The notes below the pieces were generated by a model, which saw only the letters and a program-made list of their open reading frames with translations, was not told the origin of the DNA and did no database searches. A program made the position numbers and the translations under genes. This document shows, one piece after another, positions 1 through 9,989 of a stretch of DNA of 64,000 bases. The stretch is from Symsagittifera roscoffensis (taxonomy: Eukaryota; Xenacoelomorpha; Acoela; Convolutidae), in assembly GCF_963678635.1 (NCBI RefSeq), contig NC_087067.1, positions 58,882,487 to 58,946,486 of the forward strand. The letters are read 5' to 3'. The stretch's first letter is position 1. Each line of letters begins with the position of its first letter.

Positions 1-168
1 GCTCAGAAGCTTGCGTCCACTCAGACTCTTGGATCAGTTTTTTTGAAAAGGATTCGAAATGTTCAAAACTCAAAGAATGAGACTGATTTGTTGAAAGTTG
101 TTGATTATTTCATTGATGGTTATGGCACTGTAAATAGTGAGCGTATCAATTTTTCTATTAATAATTGA
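1..168 (+). CDS. C-terminal end of a basic viral protein (hypothetical), cut by window start
   Basis: Frame 1 is open from the first base to a TGA at 166-168, giving 55 residues that end in ERINFSINN. I do not recognise the family. The same reading frame recurs at 11195-11362, where it extends further left through a strongly basic stretch (AKKRLLRKKIKRHY), so this is the tail of a gene whose start lies outside the window. It precedes the AT-rich spacer and belongs to the Polinton/adintovirus-like block. A small DNA- or capsid-associated basic protein is conceivable, but nothing in the sequence proves it. Confidence 0.4.
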   Translation, partial: AQKLASTQTLGSVFLKRIRNVQNSKNETDLLKVVDYFIDGYGTVNSERINFSINN

Positions 169-169
169 A

Positions 170-985
170 TGTTTGTTTATAAAAATTTTGTCAAAATTGT
201 TTTTTGTTTAAAATCAAAAGTTTTTTCAACAAATAAATTTGTAATCTACTTTTGTGCGAAAATTAACTCAGAGTTTTTTCGCAAGGTGTAAATTTTTATT
301 TGATTTTTTCAACACGTTTGCAAAAATTTAATTAAACTTTTTTAAAACATGCAAAAATTGTTTTGGTTTTTTAAAAGTGTGCAAAAATTTTCAAAATTTG
401 TTTGTGTTAGAGCAAGTTTTTTGTGTTTTTTTTAAAAACAAATGCAAAAATCTAACTTTTTTTCTTATGCATATGCGAAAAACGCAAAAATTTATTGTAA
501 AATTTTTTTTAAATACCTGCTGAAAATTTTTCATTATTGATGACTTTGAGTGCTATTTTAAAACTGTTTTTCTGATGTTTTTAATCAACACACTGTTTTT
601 CTGATGTTTTTAATGAACACACATGCAAAAATTGAATTTTATAATGATCAAAATTAGAACAAAGAAATTCATAAATTTTAATTTTCAACAATGCAAGAAA
701 ACTTTGTTTCATTTTTTTAAAATGCGAGAATATTTAATGAAATTTTGTTAATTTGCAAGATTGTCTTTGATTTTGTAACCTATTATAAAATTTTTTGCAT
801 GGTGCAAAAATTAATGTAAAGCTTTTAGCATGTTTGCAAAAATTGGTTTAATTTTTTTGCTATCTTTCTAACAAAACTCTTCTAACAAAAGTATTTACCA
901 GTTACAGAATTAAATTCATTTCCAACAAAAATTTTCAACAAATTTTAAAAAAACTTTACCTTTGGAATTTATTAACAAACTTTTC
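170..985. other. AT-rich non-coding spacer with recurring GCAAAAATT motifs
   Basis: No gene is supported here. The decamer-like motif TGCAAAAATT or close variants recurs at least eight times on the plus strand (near 311, 352, 381, 443, 484, 623, 804 and 835), separated by T- and A-rich runs. The same layout is present in the second copy at 11364-12180. It could be a viral control or replication region, or simply low-complexity sequence. Confidence 0.45.
563..620 (+). repeat. 29-bp tandem duplication
   Basis: ACTGTTTTTCTGATGTTTTT followed by AATCAACAC or AATGAACAC occurs at 563-591 and again at 592-620, with one mismatch. The duplication is also in the second large copy (about 11757-11814), so it predates that copy. 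Confidence 0.8.
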
Positions 986-989
986 TTTG

Positions 990-1409
990 TTAAGAATTTG
1001 CAAATTTTGCAAAGATTTGCAAATTTTGCAAAGCTGGTCTTGCCTCCATCACTGGTGGTGGTCTTGGTGGTTCGCTGACTGGAGTTCTTGGCTCAGAGAA
1101 CCCTTCATCCTCTTCGATGGTATTTGGGTTGTCCACAGAACCCTCTTCCTTAGGAAAGAGGAAATCGTCGAATGGTTGAGCCACATATCTAGAGTCAGGA
1201 GTTCCGGGGTAGTTCATTCCCACATGCTCGGCCACTTCCTTTACATTTGCGTTTCTCCAAGTTGGTTCTCTGTAGGGAGTACTTGCGTTACATGATGTTC
1301 GTTGAAATCCCTGCGCATCACCTCCAACATGTGCCAGACTTGGATTGGGATGTCCATTCGTGCCAGAAAAACTCCACAAACAGTTTCTCGCACTTAGATT
1401 TGTACTAAA
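990..1409 (-). CDS. Proline/acid-rich hypothetical viral protein fragment (unit A)
   Basis: The minus strand is open from 1409 (after a TGA at 1410-1412) to a stop at 990, about 139 codons, without an ATG near the beginning. The product is hydrophilic, with acidic residues and a proline cluster (SEPPRPPPVMEARP) near the C terminus. The frame has no stop and is conserved at 12184-12603. The missing start codon could mean an upstream exon (the sequence CTGATTTAG just before it resembles a splice acceptor) or a lost start. The family is unknown. The base composition is clearly less AT-rich than the flanks, which supports coding. Confidence 0.4.
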   Translation of the reverse strand, partial: FSTNLSARNCLWSFSGTNGHPNPSLAHVGGDAQGFQRTSCNASTPYREPTWRNANVKEVAEHVGMNYPGTPDSRYVAQPFDDFLFPKEEGSVDNPNTIEEDEGFSEPRTPVSEPPRPPPVMEARPALQNLQIFAKFANS

Positions 1410-1517
1410 TCAGCCGAAAATTCTACCGAGATCATAAGATTGTTGTTGTGTACGGAGAAGATCATTTTGATCAAAAAGTTGAGTTAACGATACAGAGTGA
1501 AAACAAAATTTAGAGTT

Positions 1518-1596
1518 GAGAGGGAGGTAGTTGACGGTGGTTAAGATGAAATTAAGGTCTTTAGAAGTGAGAGAGGAGATAGTTGACGGTGGTTAA
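1518..1596 (+). repeat. Pair of direct repeats around GTAGTTGACGGTGGTTAAG
   Basis: A block of about 28 bases (GAGAGGGAGGTAGTTGACGG...) at 1518-1545 recurs at 1568-1596 with two or three changes. It is also present in the second large copy near 12712-12790. No function is apparent. Confidence 0.6.
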
Positions 1597-2011
1597 GTTG
1601 GAAATAAAATGATTTGTAGTTAAGAAAGAGAGTACCTTCAACTGGAATGTTTGGGTTTAACCAATCAGAATGGATTTACCTTATTTGGATTGTAGTCGTT
1701 TCCAATCCGATTTCAGTTTCCTTTTATGGAATTCTTATAGAAAACTCGTGACCAATTGGAAACAAAGCTCCATTTTACACATTGTCGTTTCCAATCACAA
1801 AAACATTAATTTTTGTTCAAGTTGTCGATATATATAATCAGACAAAAGTTTACCTTTTAAGGACTGAAATCTTCCAAATAAGTAAAAATATAGACAAAAG
1901 CAATCGCAAAAATAAATGACCAAAAGTTGTTTGCTGTAAAAATAAGAAAAATTGCCGATATAAGTAACAAAAGAAGAAAAATTAAAAAAAGTAGCATCTG
2001 TGCAAGTCCTC

Positions 2012-2600
2012 TCATCAAATTAATTGAATTTTTGGTATATAATCGATGAGAAATTGCTGAATTTCGAGCAGATATTCAAGTTCTTTGATTTTTATGTAGA
2101 TTTGAGAGGATAACTCAAAGTTGATGGAACTTTCAAAGCAAATCTCGGGAAATCTGATTCCAAACCTGATCATACATGATTTTGAACTTTGAAAATCTTA
2201 AAAAAAATGGAGGAATAATGAATTTTGCTGGGGAGTTTTAATAAATTTGGGAGTTGGATATGGAATAAAAAGAGTATTTGAAATATTATCGTACGACTTT
2301 TTTATGAACTTCAAATTTTCTAAAACAAATAAAATTTCTTTTCTAGTCAAGGGTAACTCAGCAGTAAGTTTATAGCTTTCATACGCAATATGTGGATCAA
2401 AAATAAACTCTTTGATTGAGTAATTTTGCCTAAAGAGGCCTTTACTTAGTCAAAAACTCTTTTTTGGACAACATAAACGTCCGAAAAATTGTGAAAAAAG
2501 TACGAATCTACATCTATTTCATCAATAAGGAAATCACACAGAATATTTTTTTTTCTTGTAGAGTAATTCGAGGAAGTTCAAATATTTTTTAATTGACATT
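2012..2600 (-). pseudogene. Broken minus-strand viral gene of unknown family (unit A)
   Basis: Read on the minus strand, about 190 codons look coding despite an apparent frameshift near 2450 and one TAA near 2208, before a double TGA at 2017-2012. Stretches such as NILCDFLIDEIDVDSYFFHN and KLTAELPLTRKEILFVLENL have balanced composition rather than random AT-rich translation. The sequence is repeated in unit B (13206-13793) with the same breaks, so the damage predates the duplication. It lies between the proline-rich fragment and the polymerase promoter. I cannot assign a family. A structural or accessory protein of the Polinton/adintovirus-like element is the simplest inference. Confidence 0.4.
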
Positions 2601-2700
2601 TTTCAAAAATGATTATTTTGGATTCAAAGTTATGTCTGGAAATTGCTTAGTTCTGATTGGTTGAAAATTTTTCTGGAAAATTCTAGAACTTTCAAAGGAA

Positions 2701-2874
2701 TGACGTCATTACCATAAAAAGAAAATTGCGTGAGTGGTGACGTCACTTCTTTTTATAGAATTACGTCATTACCATAAAAGGAACATTGCGTAGGCAGTGA
2801 GGTTACTTCTTTTCGAAGAATGACGTCATTACTATAAAAGGATAATTGCGTAGGCGTCATTGTTAGTATAAATA
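2701..2874 (+). promoter_or_regulatory. Candidate polymerase promoter: three 60-bp repeats with CRE-like sites and a TATA box
   Basis: Three units of exactly 60 bases begin at 2701, 2761 and 2821. Each starts TGACGTCATTA or TTACGTCATTA, followed by CATAAAA/TATAAAA and ATTGCGT. A further full palindrome TGACGTCA lies at 2738-2745. TATAAATA at 2867-2874 lies about 100 bases before the polymerase ORF at 2972. TGACGTCA is the consensus for CREB/ATF bZIP factors (established knowledge); its use here is inferred from repetition and position. Confidence 0.6.
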
Positions 2875-2971
2875 CGCTTATTTTATTGGGTTAAATCATT
2901 CATTTTAATCAATTGGTAATTTAAAATTTTAACTTTGGAACATTTCTAATAACCTACAATTTTTTTAGATA

Positions 2972-5900
2972 ATGCCTGCTCTTAACCGAAATGGGAAAGT
3001 GAAGAGTGGAGACTGTGGAAACTTGTATGTTAGGGCGCATGTAGCTCGACATCAAAAAAGATGTGCTAAAGGAGTTATTTATTTGCTGAAAAACATTCCA
3101 ATGGGATGTCCGGACTCTGTCTTAACAAACCTCTTCGGAAAAACCATTCTGTTAACTGTCTTTTATCTAACAAAGACAAGGAAGCTTACAAGGATCAATT
3201 GTGTTTTCTCCGCGCATTGGCAATGTACGTGAACGGACATAATGATCTCGACTCTCACACTTCTAGATACTTTACAGAATTTACTTCAAAATCTGGTTTT
3301 GATCCTAAAAGTTTTCGTGGAGTTTCAGTATAAGACTTACCTGTTGTCGAGGAAATTGTTCAAAGAAACATCTTTATATACGATTTCGATATCCAAGAAC
3401 GTGAATATGTAGGAGAACTAGCTCGATGAAGTTTTGGAAGATTTGACAAAACTGTCAAATTACTGAGAATTTAACATTCATATCAATCAAACAATTGATA
3501 TTGATTCTTTCTCAAGTGCTTCCGGTGTCCTAGTTGTGATACTTGCTTCAAAAGAACTGAGTTTCTCAACAAACATCTGCTGAGATGTAAGGATCGAGTG
3601 AAACGTATTTACCCAAAGAATGTCTTTAAATTTTGCGAACCCTTGTTTGAAAAAAAAAACGCATTCAATCTTCCAATTTCTGAAGATAACTAACTTTTTA
3701 ATAATCTAGCAATTTTTCATTTTTTTTTCGATTTGTGTTCCAACGGAAGAACTAAAAGAAACACAAACTACAAGCTGGATTGGAAAACATGTTCCAATTT
3801 CAGTCTCTATATGATCAACTCTGATTGATGAACCCATCTTTTTGTACAACAAGTGTCCACGGAACTTGATTATTGATTTTGTTAGCAAGCTCGAGCTGTT
3901 GGCTGAGAAAAGTAAGCTGGAGATGAGAACATCATTTCAAGATATTGAAGTGGCTGTCAATGAACGAATGAAATAGATTTTTGATCAGCTAAACGAACGC
4001 GGTTAAAATTATTCAAGTAACAAATTTGAGTACGAAGACGAATGCATTGGAGATTCGGAAGACGCAGATACGTCAATAAAATTCTTGCAAATTCCGAAAA
4101 ATCAACTCATCGAATTGAAACAACATCTGAAGAGATATGTAAATACTTCACATGTTTTTGGATTTAACAGCGGTAGATATGATTTGATTTTGATCAAGTC
4201 ATACTTAATCCCCTATTTGATTCGCGATAAAGAACAAGAAACATTAGTAATAAAAAAACGAACGATTTCATTTCCTTCAAATTTACAGATTTACAATTTC
4301 TAGAACGAAGTTTTCTGGGTGGGGCAATTACTCTGAACTCTGTTTTTAAAGCCTATGAAGCTAGCGAAACGAAAAGATTCTTTCCCTATGAATGGTTTGA
4401 TAACCCAGAAAAACTTGATTTCCCCGAACTGCCGCCGTATGAAGCTTTTTTCAGTAAACTAGAAACAACACTTCTTCTAGAACAATAAGCACTGAAAAAG
4501 CTTCAAATCCAGACTATGCCTGCATCTGGATTGGATAATTACACTTACTTATAGGAGACATGGAAGAAAAACGGAATGACAGTGTTCAAAGACTTTTTGA
4601 AGAAGTACAACAACAAAGATGTAGTTCAAACCCTAGAAGCAGTGCAAAAAGTGATTCAGTTTTATCATAACAAGGAGATAGATATGTTGAAACTTGATTG
4701 TACTCTTCCAAATCTAGCAAACGAATGTCTACACAAACCTACAAATTACAAGTTGTATCCATTTTGCGAAAGTGATAAAGATTTGTGTGAAAAAATTCGG
4801 GAAGACATGACTGGTGGACCATCCATTGTGTTCACTCGAAAAGATGTAGCTGATGAACCTTTCATTAGAAATTCATCAAAAATTTGTAAATCAATAGTTG
4901 GAATTGATGCAAGTTCAGCTCTACCCCTTCTCAATGTGTCAAGATATGCCAACAGGACTGTACACGAGATGGGAGCTTGACACTGATATGCAAAAATTCA
5001 TAGCTAGACATAATCAATCACGCATTTTTGAGAATATGGTCATGTCTTTTCACCGGAAAACAAGACCAGACTGTAAAATTGAGATTTTTTTCACATCTGG
5101 AAAAAAGAAAAAAATCGACTGTTTCAATGTGGATGGTTATTGTGATCAATATAAGACAGTGTTTGAAGCAATGGGATGTTACTATCACTTCTGTTCTTAT
5201 CAAAAAACTCGTCCCTCCTTAACAGATCAGGATATTGAACGATGTAATAAGAAGAGAGAGATGGATGATATGAGGCGAGAATACATAAAAGAGAAAGGAA
5301 ACAAAGTTGAAAAAATGTGGGAGTGTGAGTGGTGGGAAAGTTTCAAAACCAATGACAAGATCAAAAATCACGTCAGAACCCACTTTTTCTATAAAAGAAA
5401 TCTTTCTACAGACTCTCTTTCATCAAAAATAAACGATGGATCTCTTTTTGGCTACGTTCAGTGCGACTTAGTTGTTCCAGATGAACTGAAATCAAAAGTT
5501 GCGAATTTTCGTCCAATTTTCAAAAACACTGAGGTTGGATGAAACGATATTGGAGACTACATGAAGAATTATGCAATCGAGAACGAATTGTTAAAACACT
5601 TCAGAGAATGCTGATATCTAGTTTCAAGCTAGAAAATGGAACAGTTATAACTCCTCTGTTCAACTTTTTTATTTAACTTGGGTTGCAGTGCACCAAAACT
5701 TACCGTTTTGTTCAATATTCTCCTCGGAAATGCTTTAATAATTTCGTTCATTCAGTGGTTGATGCTTGAAGAGAAAGAGATGAAAACCCTTTGTGAAGAG
5801 TTGTGGCAGAAACCATGGAACTTTTGGGTAATTCCTCTTATGGATATCAGATCATGGATAGATCTAGGCATACAATCACAAAATATCTGATCGATGAAAA

Positions 5901-6773
5901 AACTGATAAGGCAATCAATGAACTACAGTTTAAAAGACTTAACACAGTTGAGAAGGACTTATATGAGATCGAATTGCTGAAATCCACCATTGAACACAGA
6001 GAACCCATCATTTTTGGATTTTTCATATTTCAGTATTCAAAGCTGAGATTGTTGTAACTCTGCTATAACTTCTTTGACGAACTTTGAGATGTGAACAAAT
6101 TTGTGGAGTTAGAGTTGGACACAGGCTCGCTTTACTTAGCTCTTGCTGAAGAAAACTTATACGACTGTATCAAACCAGATAAGAGAGCTGCTTGGGAAAA
6201 AATGAGGGAAAATGACTGCAGAGACTCTTTCAAGGCGGATGCAAAAAAACTTATACGACTGTATCAAACCAGATAAGAGAGCTGCTTGGGAAAAAATGAG
6301 GGAAAATGACTGCAGAGACTCTTTCAAGGCGGATGCAAAAATTATTTTTTTTTCCTCGAACGTGTTGCAGTACGCATAAAAAGTATGATAAACGGGAGCC
6401 GACACTTTTTAAAGATGAATTTAGATGTACAGAAAAGCTCTGTTTGTGTAGCAAGACATATTGCTGCTATGACAACAAGTCCAATAATTTCAAGTTTAGC
6501 AGCAAAGGATTAAACAAAGGGGGTCCTGGAAGATTCTGGAGACTGTCCCAAGTCAACATACAGGACAGTGCTCGATGAAGCAATCAACCTAACATCTACA
6601 ATTAGAGGATTCAGAACCGCAAACAAAAAAGGACATAGTTATTTTTATCCAAAAAGACAAGTTCAAGATGATGGATTCCATACAAAACCATTGAATTTAT
6701 AGGGAGTTTTGGAGATGCAAGCAATGTATTATATTTTTGTACAATGCAGTCTTTTAATGGTGTTTTCTTATAA
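2972..6773 (+). pseudogene. Protein-primed family-B DNA polymerase, Polinton/adintovirus type, unit A (broken)
   Basis: This would copy a linear viral or transposon DNA genome from a protein primer. In order are a Cys/His-rich N terminus (2972-3330), an exonuclease segment with FGFNSGRYDL (about 4155-4185), the KSIVGIDAS motif A region (about 4885-4920), the NSSYGYQIMD motif B region (about 5830) and a motif C region near 6118. The last reads LDTGSLY, so the second catalytic Asp of the usual DTDS is Gly. Further breaks are frameshifts from the N terminus on, an extra base in motif A, many stops, a deletion of about 48 bases near 4480, and a TAG at 6700-6702 before the apparent original end. 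The ATG at 2972 follows the CRE-like promoter. The family call is firm; the gene is inactive as it stands. Confidence 0.85.
6154..6340 (+). repeat. 94-base tandem duplication inside the polymerase C-terminal region
   Basis: The segment beginning AACTTATACGACTGTATC at 6154 repeats at 6248 and encodes LYDCIKPDKRAAWEKMREND twice. Here the spacing is 94, so the second copy is out of frame. In unit B the spacing is 93 and the frame is kept. Units D and F have one copy. Confidence 0.85.
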
Positions 6774-7670
6774 AGTTGCGGTAAATTTCAAACACGATGC
6801 AGTGAATTATATATTTCTTTTTAATTTATTTTTTTTCTCTAAGATTCAGATAAATAGAAAGTAAAAGTTTCTGATATTTTTTTTCTAGATCAATTTATAA
6901 TTATTCTTATCGTGTTTTGGAAATTTTCGAAAAAATTTTCAATTATTATTTTTTTTTGAAGAAGTTTTCAAGTTTTTACACAAAAACTCTTACCATTGAC
7001 TTACCATATATCAAAAATCTAATTAAAAAATCTTCATTACACAATCTACACGTGATTAACCAGTAATCATTACTAATAAGGATTCGCGCGCCAAAAATTT
7101 TGCGAAAAAAATAGACATTTCTACAACAAAAACCAAAAAAATTTTGTTTTTCTCTTCATTATCTTACCATCACACAAACCATGAAACCTTACATTGGTAT
7201 TATCTATCTTAATACATTGTAAACTCCAAACCTATCTTAATACATAGCTGGGTGACCGGATGATCTATTCCCTATCTTAATACATGGGGGTTCACCCAAC
7301 TCCAAACCCCCCCCCCCCCCCCCCCCCTGATCACCTCCAACATCTACTACTGTAGCTTGACTGTCAATTCAATTTGCAAATCCATCTGAAAACAGAATTC
7401 ATTCTTAGACCAAGATGCTTCTCACTCATGCCTAGCCTAAACCTCCCCCCTTACTATCTTTAAAACATTATCCTAACATTTTCTCGTTATAATAATTTAT
7501 ATAGGAATTTAAAAGCATGCAGACTTATTTCATGTTTTAGCATCTTAAATTCTTTAGAACTGAATTATCTTGCCAATTATATTAAAATCCATCTAGCTGA
7601 CTTGTGCTCCCTTTACCTAGCTCAAGAGCCCTGTGACTCCTAACTCAAGACATCCATGTCCACTCAAAGC
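6774..7670. other. Non-coding link between polymerase and inverted gypsy fragment
   Basis: No gene is supported. The left part is very AT-rich, with repeated CTTACCAT words near 6990-7170. Three copies of CTATCTTAATACAT lie at 7204, 7232 and 7272. The block is present in units A, B, D and F, always between polymerase and gypsy. It may contain the gypsy 3' terminus, but I could not find a matching LTR at the other end. Confidence 0.4.
7246..7327. repeat. Inverted repeat followed by a poly-C tract (unit A)
   Basis: AGCTGGGTGACC (7246-7257) pairs with GGTTCACCCAACT (7289-7301). Directly after comes an uninterrupted run of 21 C (7307-7327). The run is 13 C in unit B (18544-18556) and 6 C in units D and F, so its length is unstable or assembly-dependent. 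Confidence 0.65.
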
Positions 7671-8292
7671 TCAGGCGATACTCAAGTAATACTTCTTGTG
7701 TAGGTGCACCATTATCCCATTTCTGCAAAGACCACGTGCAGGATGGCGGGTAATTCATTTTTACCAACCTAGGGTTCAACTTGCCCCTGTTTGGATAATA
7801 GACCGGCATTGAGACCTCTCGTATCCCTCCTTCGAGCATGAAGTCCCTCAACCTCGTTAGTGTCAACATCACATGCTCGGGGTCTATCGTGTTCCTTTCA
7901 TTGACCCTCGTCACCAAAAAGCACAGGTATTCACCAGGAACTTGTGAAACTGATGGGAGAAGCGGAGCCATTCCTCCCAGTTCTGATATTTTTTTTGAAG
8001 TCTGTTTCCAGTCTCGTGTTGAAGCTCATGTCCGCTGTTATGAGGATCGCACTAGTCCTATCTGACAAAATGAAGTCGCTGTCTGTGATCAGGATGTTCT
8101 CTGAATAAGGATGTTCTCTGATCAGGATGTTCTCATTCGGTATCTCAAATCCTGTCTTGAAATTTTTTCCTATGGTAGGCTCGGCTTCCTCCTGATCCAG
8201 TTCCAACCCGCTAGTCTCTCTCACTTCCCTGAGCTTCTTTATCATAAAATTTTCGGTGTGGGTAAGTCCTAACCCCACTCCCCGGACAAAAA
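7671..8292 (-). pseudogene. Gypsy Pol C-terminal tail, macro-domain-like (unit A, truncated)
   Basis: On the minus strand from 8292 to a stop at 7671 is the last part of a Ty3/gypsy polyprotein. The residues (ITADMSFNTRLETDF, YLCFLVTRVNERNT, LRDFMLEGGIREVSMP, YYLSIA) follow the strand/helix order of macro (ADP-ribose-binding) domains, closest in feel to the TARG1/OARD1 group. That match is by eye only. The Gly-rich phosphate loop expected after the SMP strand is not visible (it reads VYYPNRGKL), so binding may be lost. A one-base frameshift after FKK is shared by units A, B, D and F. The upstream part is missing because the sequence switches to viral DNA at 8292/8293. Confidence 0.55.
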
Positions 8293-8293
8293 T

Positions 8294-8749
8294 AGCTCTA
8301 CCCCTAGAATACAATCTGTTCAGACTTACCTTTTCAGATTTTAAAAAAGATCCAAGTTTCTCTGTCTTTCGCTTTGTCATTCTTGTTGGTAACAAGTTTA
8401 GGTGGAATTTGAGTTGCTTCCAAAATGGTATATAAATATCGGGAAAGTCGGTATTTTGTCGCTTTAGTGCACACACAAAATCTACAATTGATTCTTTTAT
8501 GTCTCGATTATCTAATATGATATTTTCTGACTGACTTAGTCTAATTGTAGGAGAACTCAAAATTAAATCAATAACGTGCTTATTGTTACTCGTTTTCATT
8601 TTTGCATTTACAGCACTGTAAAAAGAATCAAATTGTTTTGGTACAGTCTCCTCTTTTTCTTGCTTTTGTTCCAATTTTGGTTTTCTTGGAAGTGTACTTT
8701 GTGATTGACAAATTGAGTAAGCAATTAGAACAAACTGATCCTTACTATG
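8294..8749 (-). CDS. Hypothetical viral protein, C terminus lost at junction
   Basis: Open on the minus strand from 8749 to the junction with gypsy DNA near 8293 (about 152 codons), then running on artificially into the gypsy tail. Visible features are a charged stretch (PKLEQKQEKEETVPKQF), a helix-prone middle (KHVIDLILSSPTIRLSQSEN) and the basic end LLPTRMTKRKTEKLG. There is no clear ATG. It lies just downstream of the packaging ATPase on the same strand, as expected for a late-gene cluster. I do not recognise the family. An intact version may exist in other copies of this element. Confidence 0.4.
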
Positions 8750-8809
8750 TCAATCGCTTAATTACAAAAGGAGTGATAACAGATATTAATTGTAAGCCTT
8801 TTGGCGAGC

Positions 8810-8929
8810 TTAAAATAGTTCTCCTTTTATGCAGTGAAGTTCTTTTTCGTGTGAGTTCTGATAGTCCTCTTTACTACGTCTATTTTTCAAAGATCCTTTA
8901 GCTCGCCTCGTAGTAGGTTTACCAGACAT
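8810..8929 (-). CDS. Small basic ORF overlapping the ATPase end (39 aa)
   Basis: An ATG at 8929 opens a 39-residue frame (MSGKPTTRRAKGSLKNRRSK at its start) to TAA at 8812-8810. It overlaps the last codons of the packaging ATPase by about 40 bases in another frame and is rich in Lys/Arg. It could be the start of the gene continued at 8749-8294 with the connection broken by frameshifts, or a chance ORF. Confidence 0.25.
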   Translation of the reverse strand: MSGKPTTRRAKGSLKNRRSKEDYQNSHEKELHCIKGELF

Positions 8930-9903
8930 TCGCTGAGGAATTGAATGAAACTTTTTGGACAATGGAGGATGAATTGTTTTTGAAATTTTGGGAAAATGTT
9001 TGAAATATTGGGAGTATAGAGACGTATTGTATGCTCATTACCCAAAAATTTAGTTTCTGTTCCTGCAGTTAGATAAAACTTTGGTAGAACTGAACCACTG
9101 TTTGTGCAAAACCTTAGCAAATCAACTGTTTTTAAAGTTAAATCAATGAGTAAATGACCATAAGGAGTAGATCTTGCATCTTGATACCACTCTTTCAATT
9201 GTGATCCTAGACCTAGTTGTTGACTTGATGTATTGACTTGTAAAACATCTCTCGGTGACTTGAATAAGACTATATGTGTATTTTGTAACTCAACATCTCT
9301 TCCCAATTTGTTTGATGAAACAAGTTATGCTTAATATATATGGTATTCAGTCCCCGGTGTGTTCCAGCAATAGCAGTTTTTAGAAATTGCTTAGAATTTG
9401 AAACTTTTTCACAAGAGTCATCAAATATTAACAAGTATTTTATTGCATTATTGGGAAGGTTTTCAATCAGGTCAAAGTCAACTCCTTGGATAAACTTAAG
9501 GTTTTTTCTTTCCATTTGTCCATAAAGAGGTTGATAATGTTGATAAAAATAAAAAAATTTTTTCAAACTTTGGTTGAAATGTACCAATTTTTAACCACTC
9601 AAAAATAAGATGCGATTTTCCAGGTCCACTCGGTCCAACTAGCAAAAAAAAACTCGTTCTTTGGAAGAAATTTTTTTTTTCATAGCTTTGGAGAAAAATT
9701 TTTTGTCCTTCATTATGAAAAGTCCACTCAAATTGAGAAAATTGTGATTCTGTATCAAAATCTTGCGATTTTGGTAAATTGTGAGATTCCAAAACTGTTA
9801 GTGAAAGTTTCTGGGACTTCTCTTGTAAGACGATATGAAAAAGTCCCAATTTATTTTGAAGCTTTACAACAAGATTTCTGGTAAAATCAATGTTCCAACT
9901 CAT
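8887..9903 (-). pseudogene. Packaging ATPase, FtsK/HerA (A32-like) type, broken by two frameshifts
   Basis: Polintons and adintoviruses use an A32-like ATPase to drive genome packaging into capsids. The minus-strand gene starts with ATG at 9903. Walker A is LVGPSGPGKSHL (near 9630) and the Walker B-like strand is YLLIFDDS (near 9430). The C-terminal part has QNTHIVLFKSPRDVLQ and ends in ELKDL at 8887. The frame changes near 9560 and again near 9300, each inside recognisable sequence, so these are small indels rather than introns. Apart from those shifts the length is close to full, about 330 codons. It is the best evidence that the block is a Polinton/adintovirus-like genome rather than a lone polymerase gene. 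Only one copy is in the window. Confidence 0.8.
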
Positions 9904-9989
9904 ACTGCTCAGCTCAAAGAAATTTCCAAAAATGATTCAAGAAGATGAATATTTGAAATTCATTACTATAACAACATCACTCAACAAAA

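Noticed and set aside
987-1295. Plus-strand 102-codon ORF
   Set aside because: Trp-rich, low-plausibility translation exactly opposite the better minus-strand frame.
2701-2880. CRISPR-like array of 60-bp repeats
   Set aside because: Three full-length direct repeats without distinct spacers, in eukaryotic DNA; better read as promoter repeats.
7900-8000. Programmed frameshift in the macro-like tail
   Set aside because: The same shift in A, B, D and F is fully explained by descent of all copies from one mutated ancestor.
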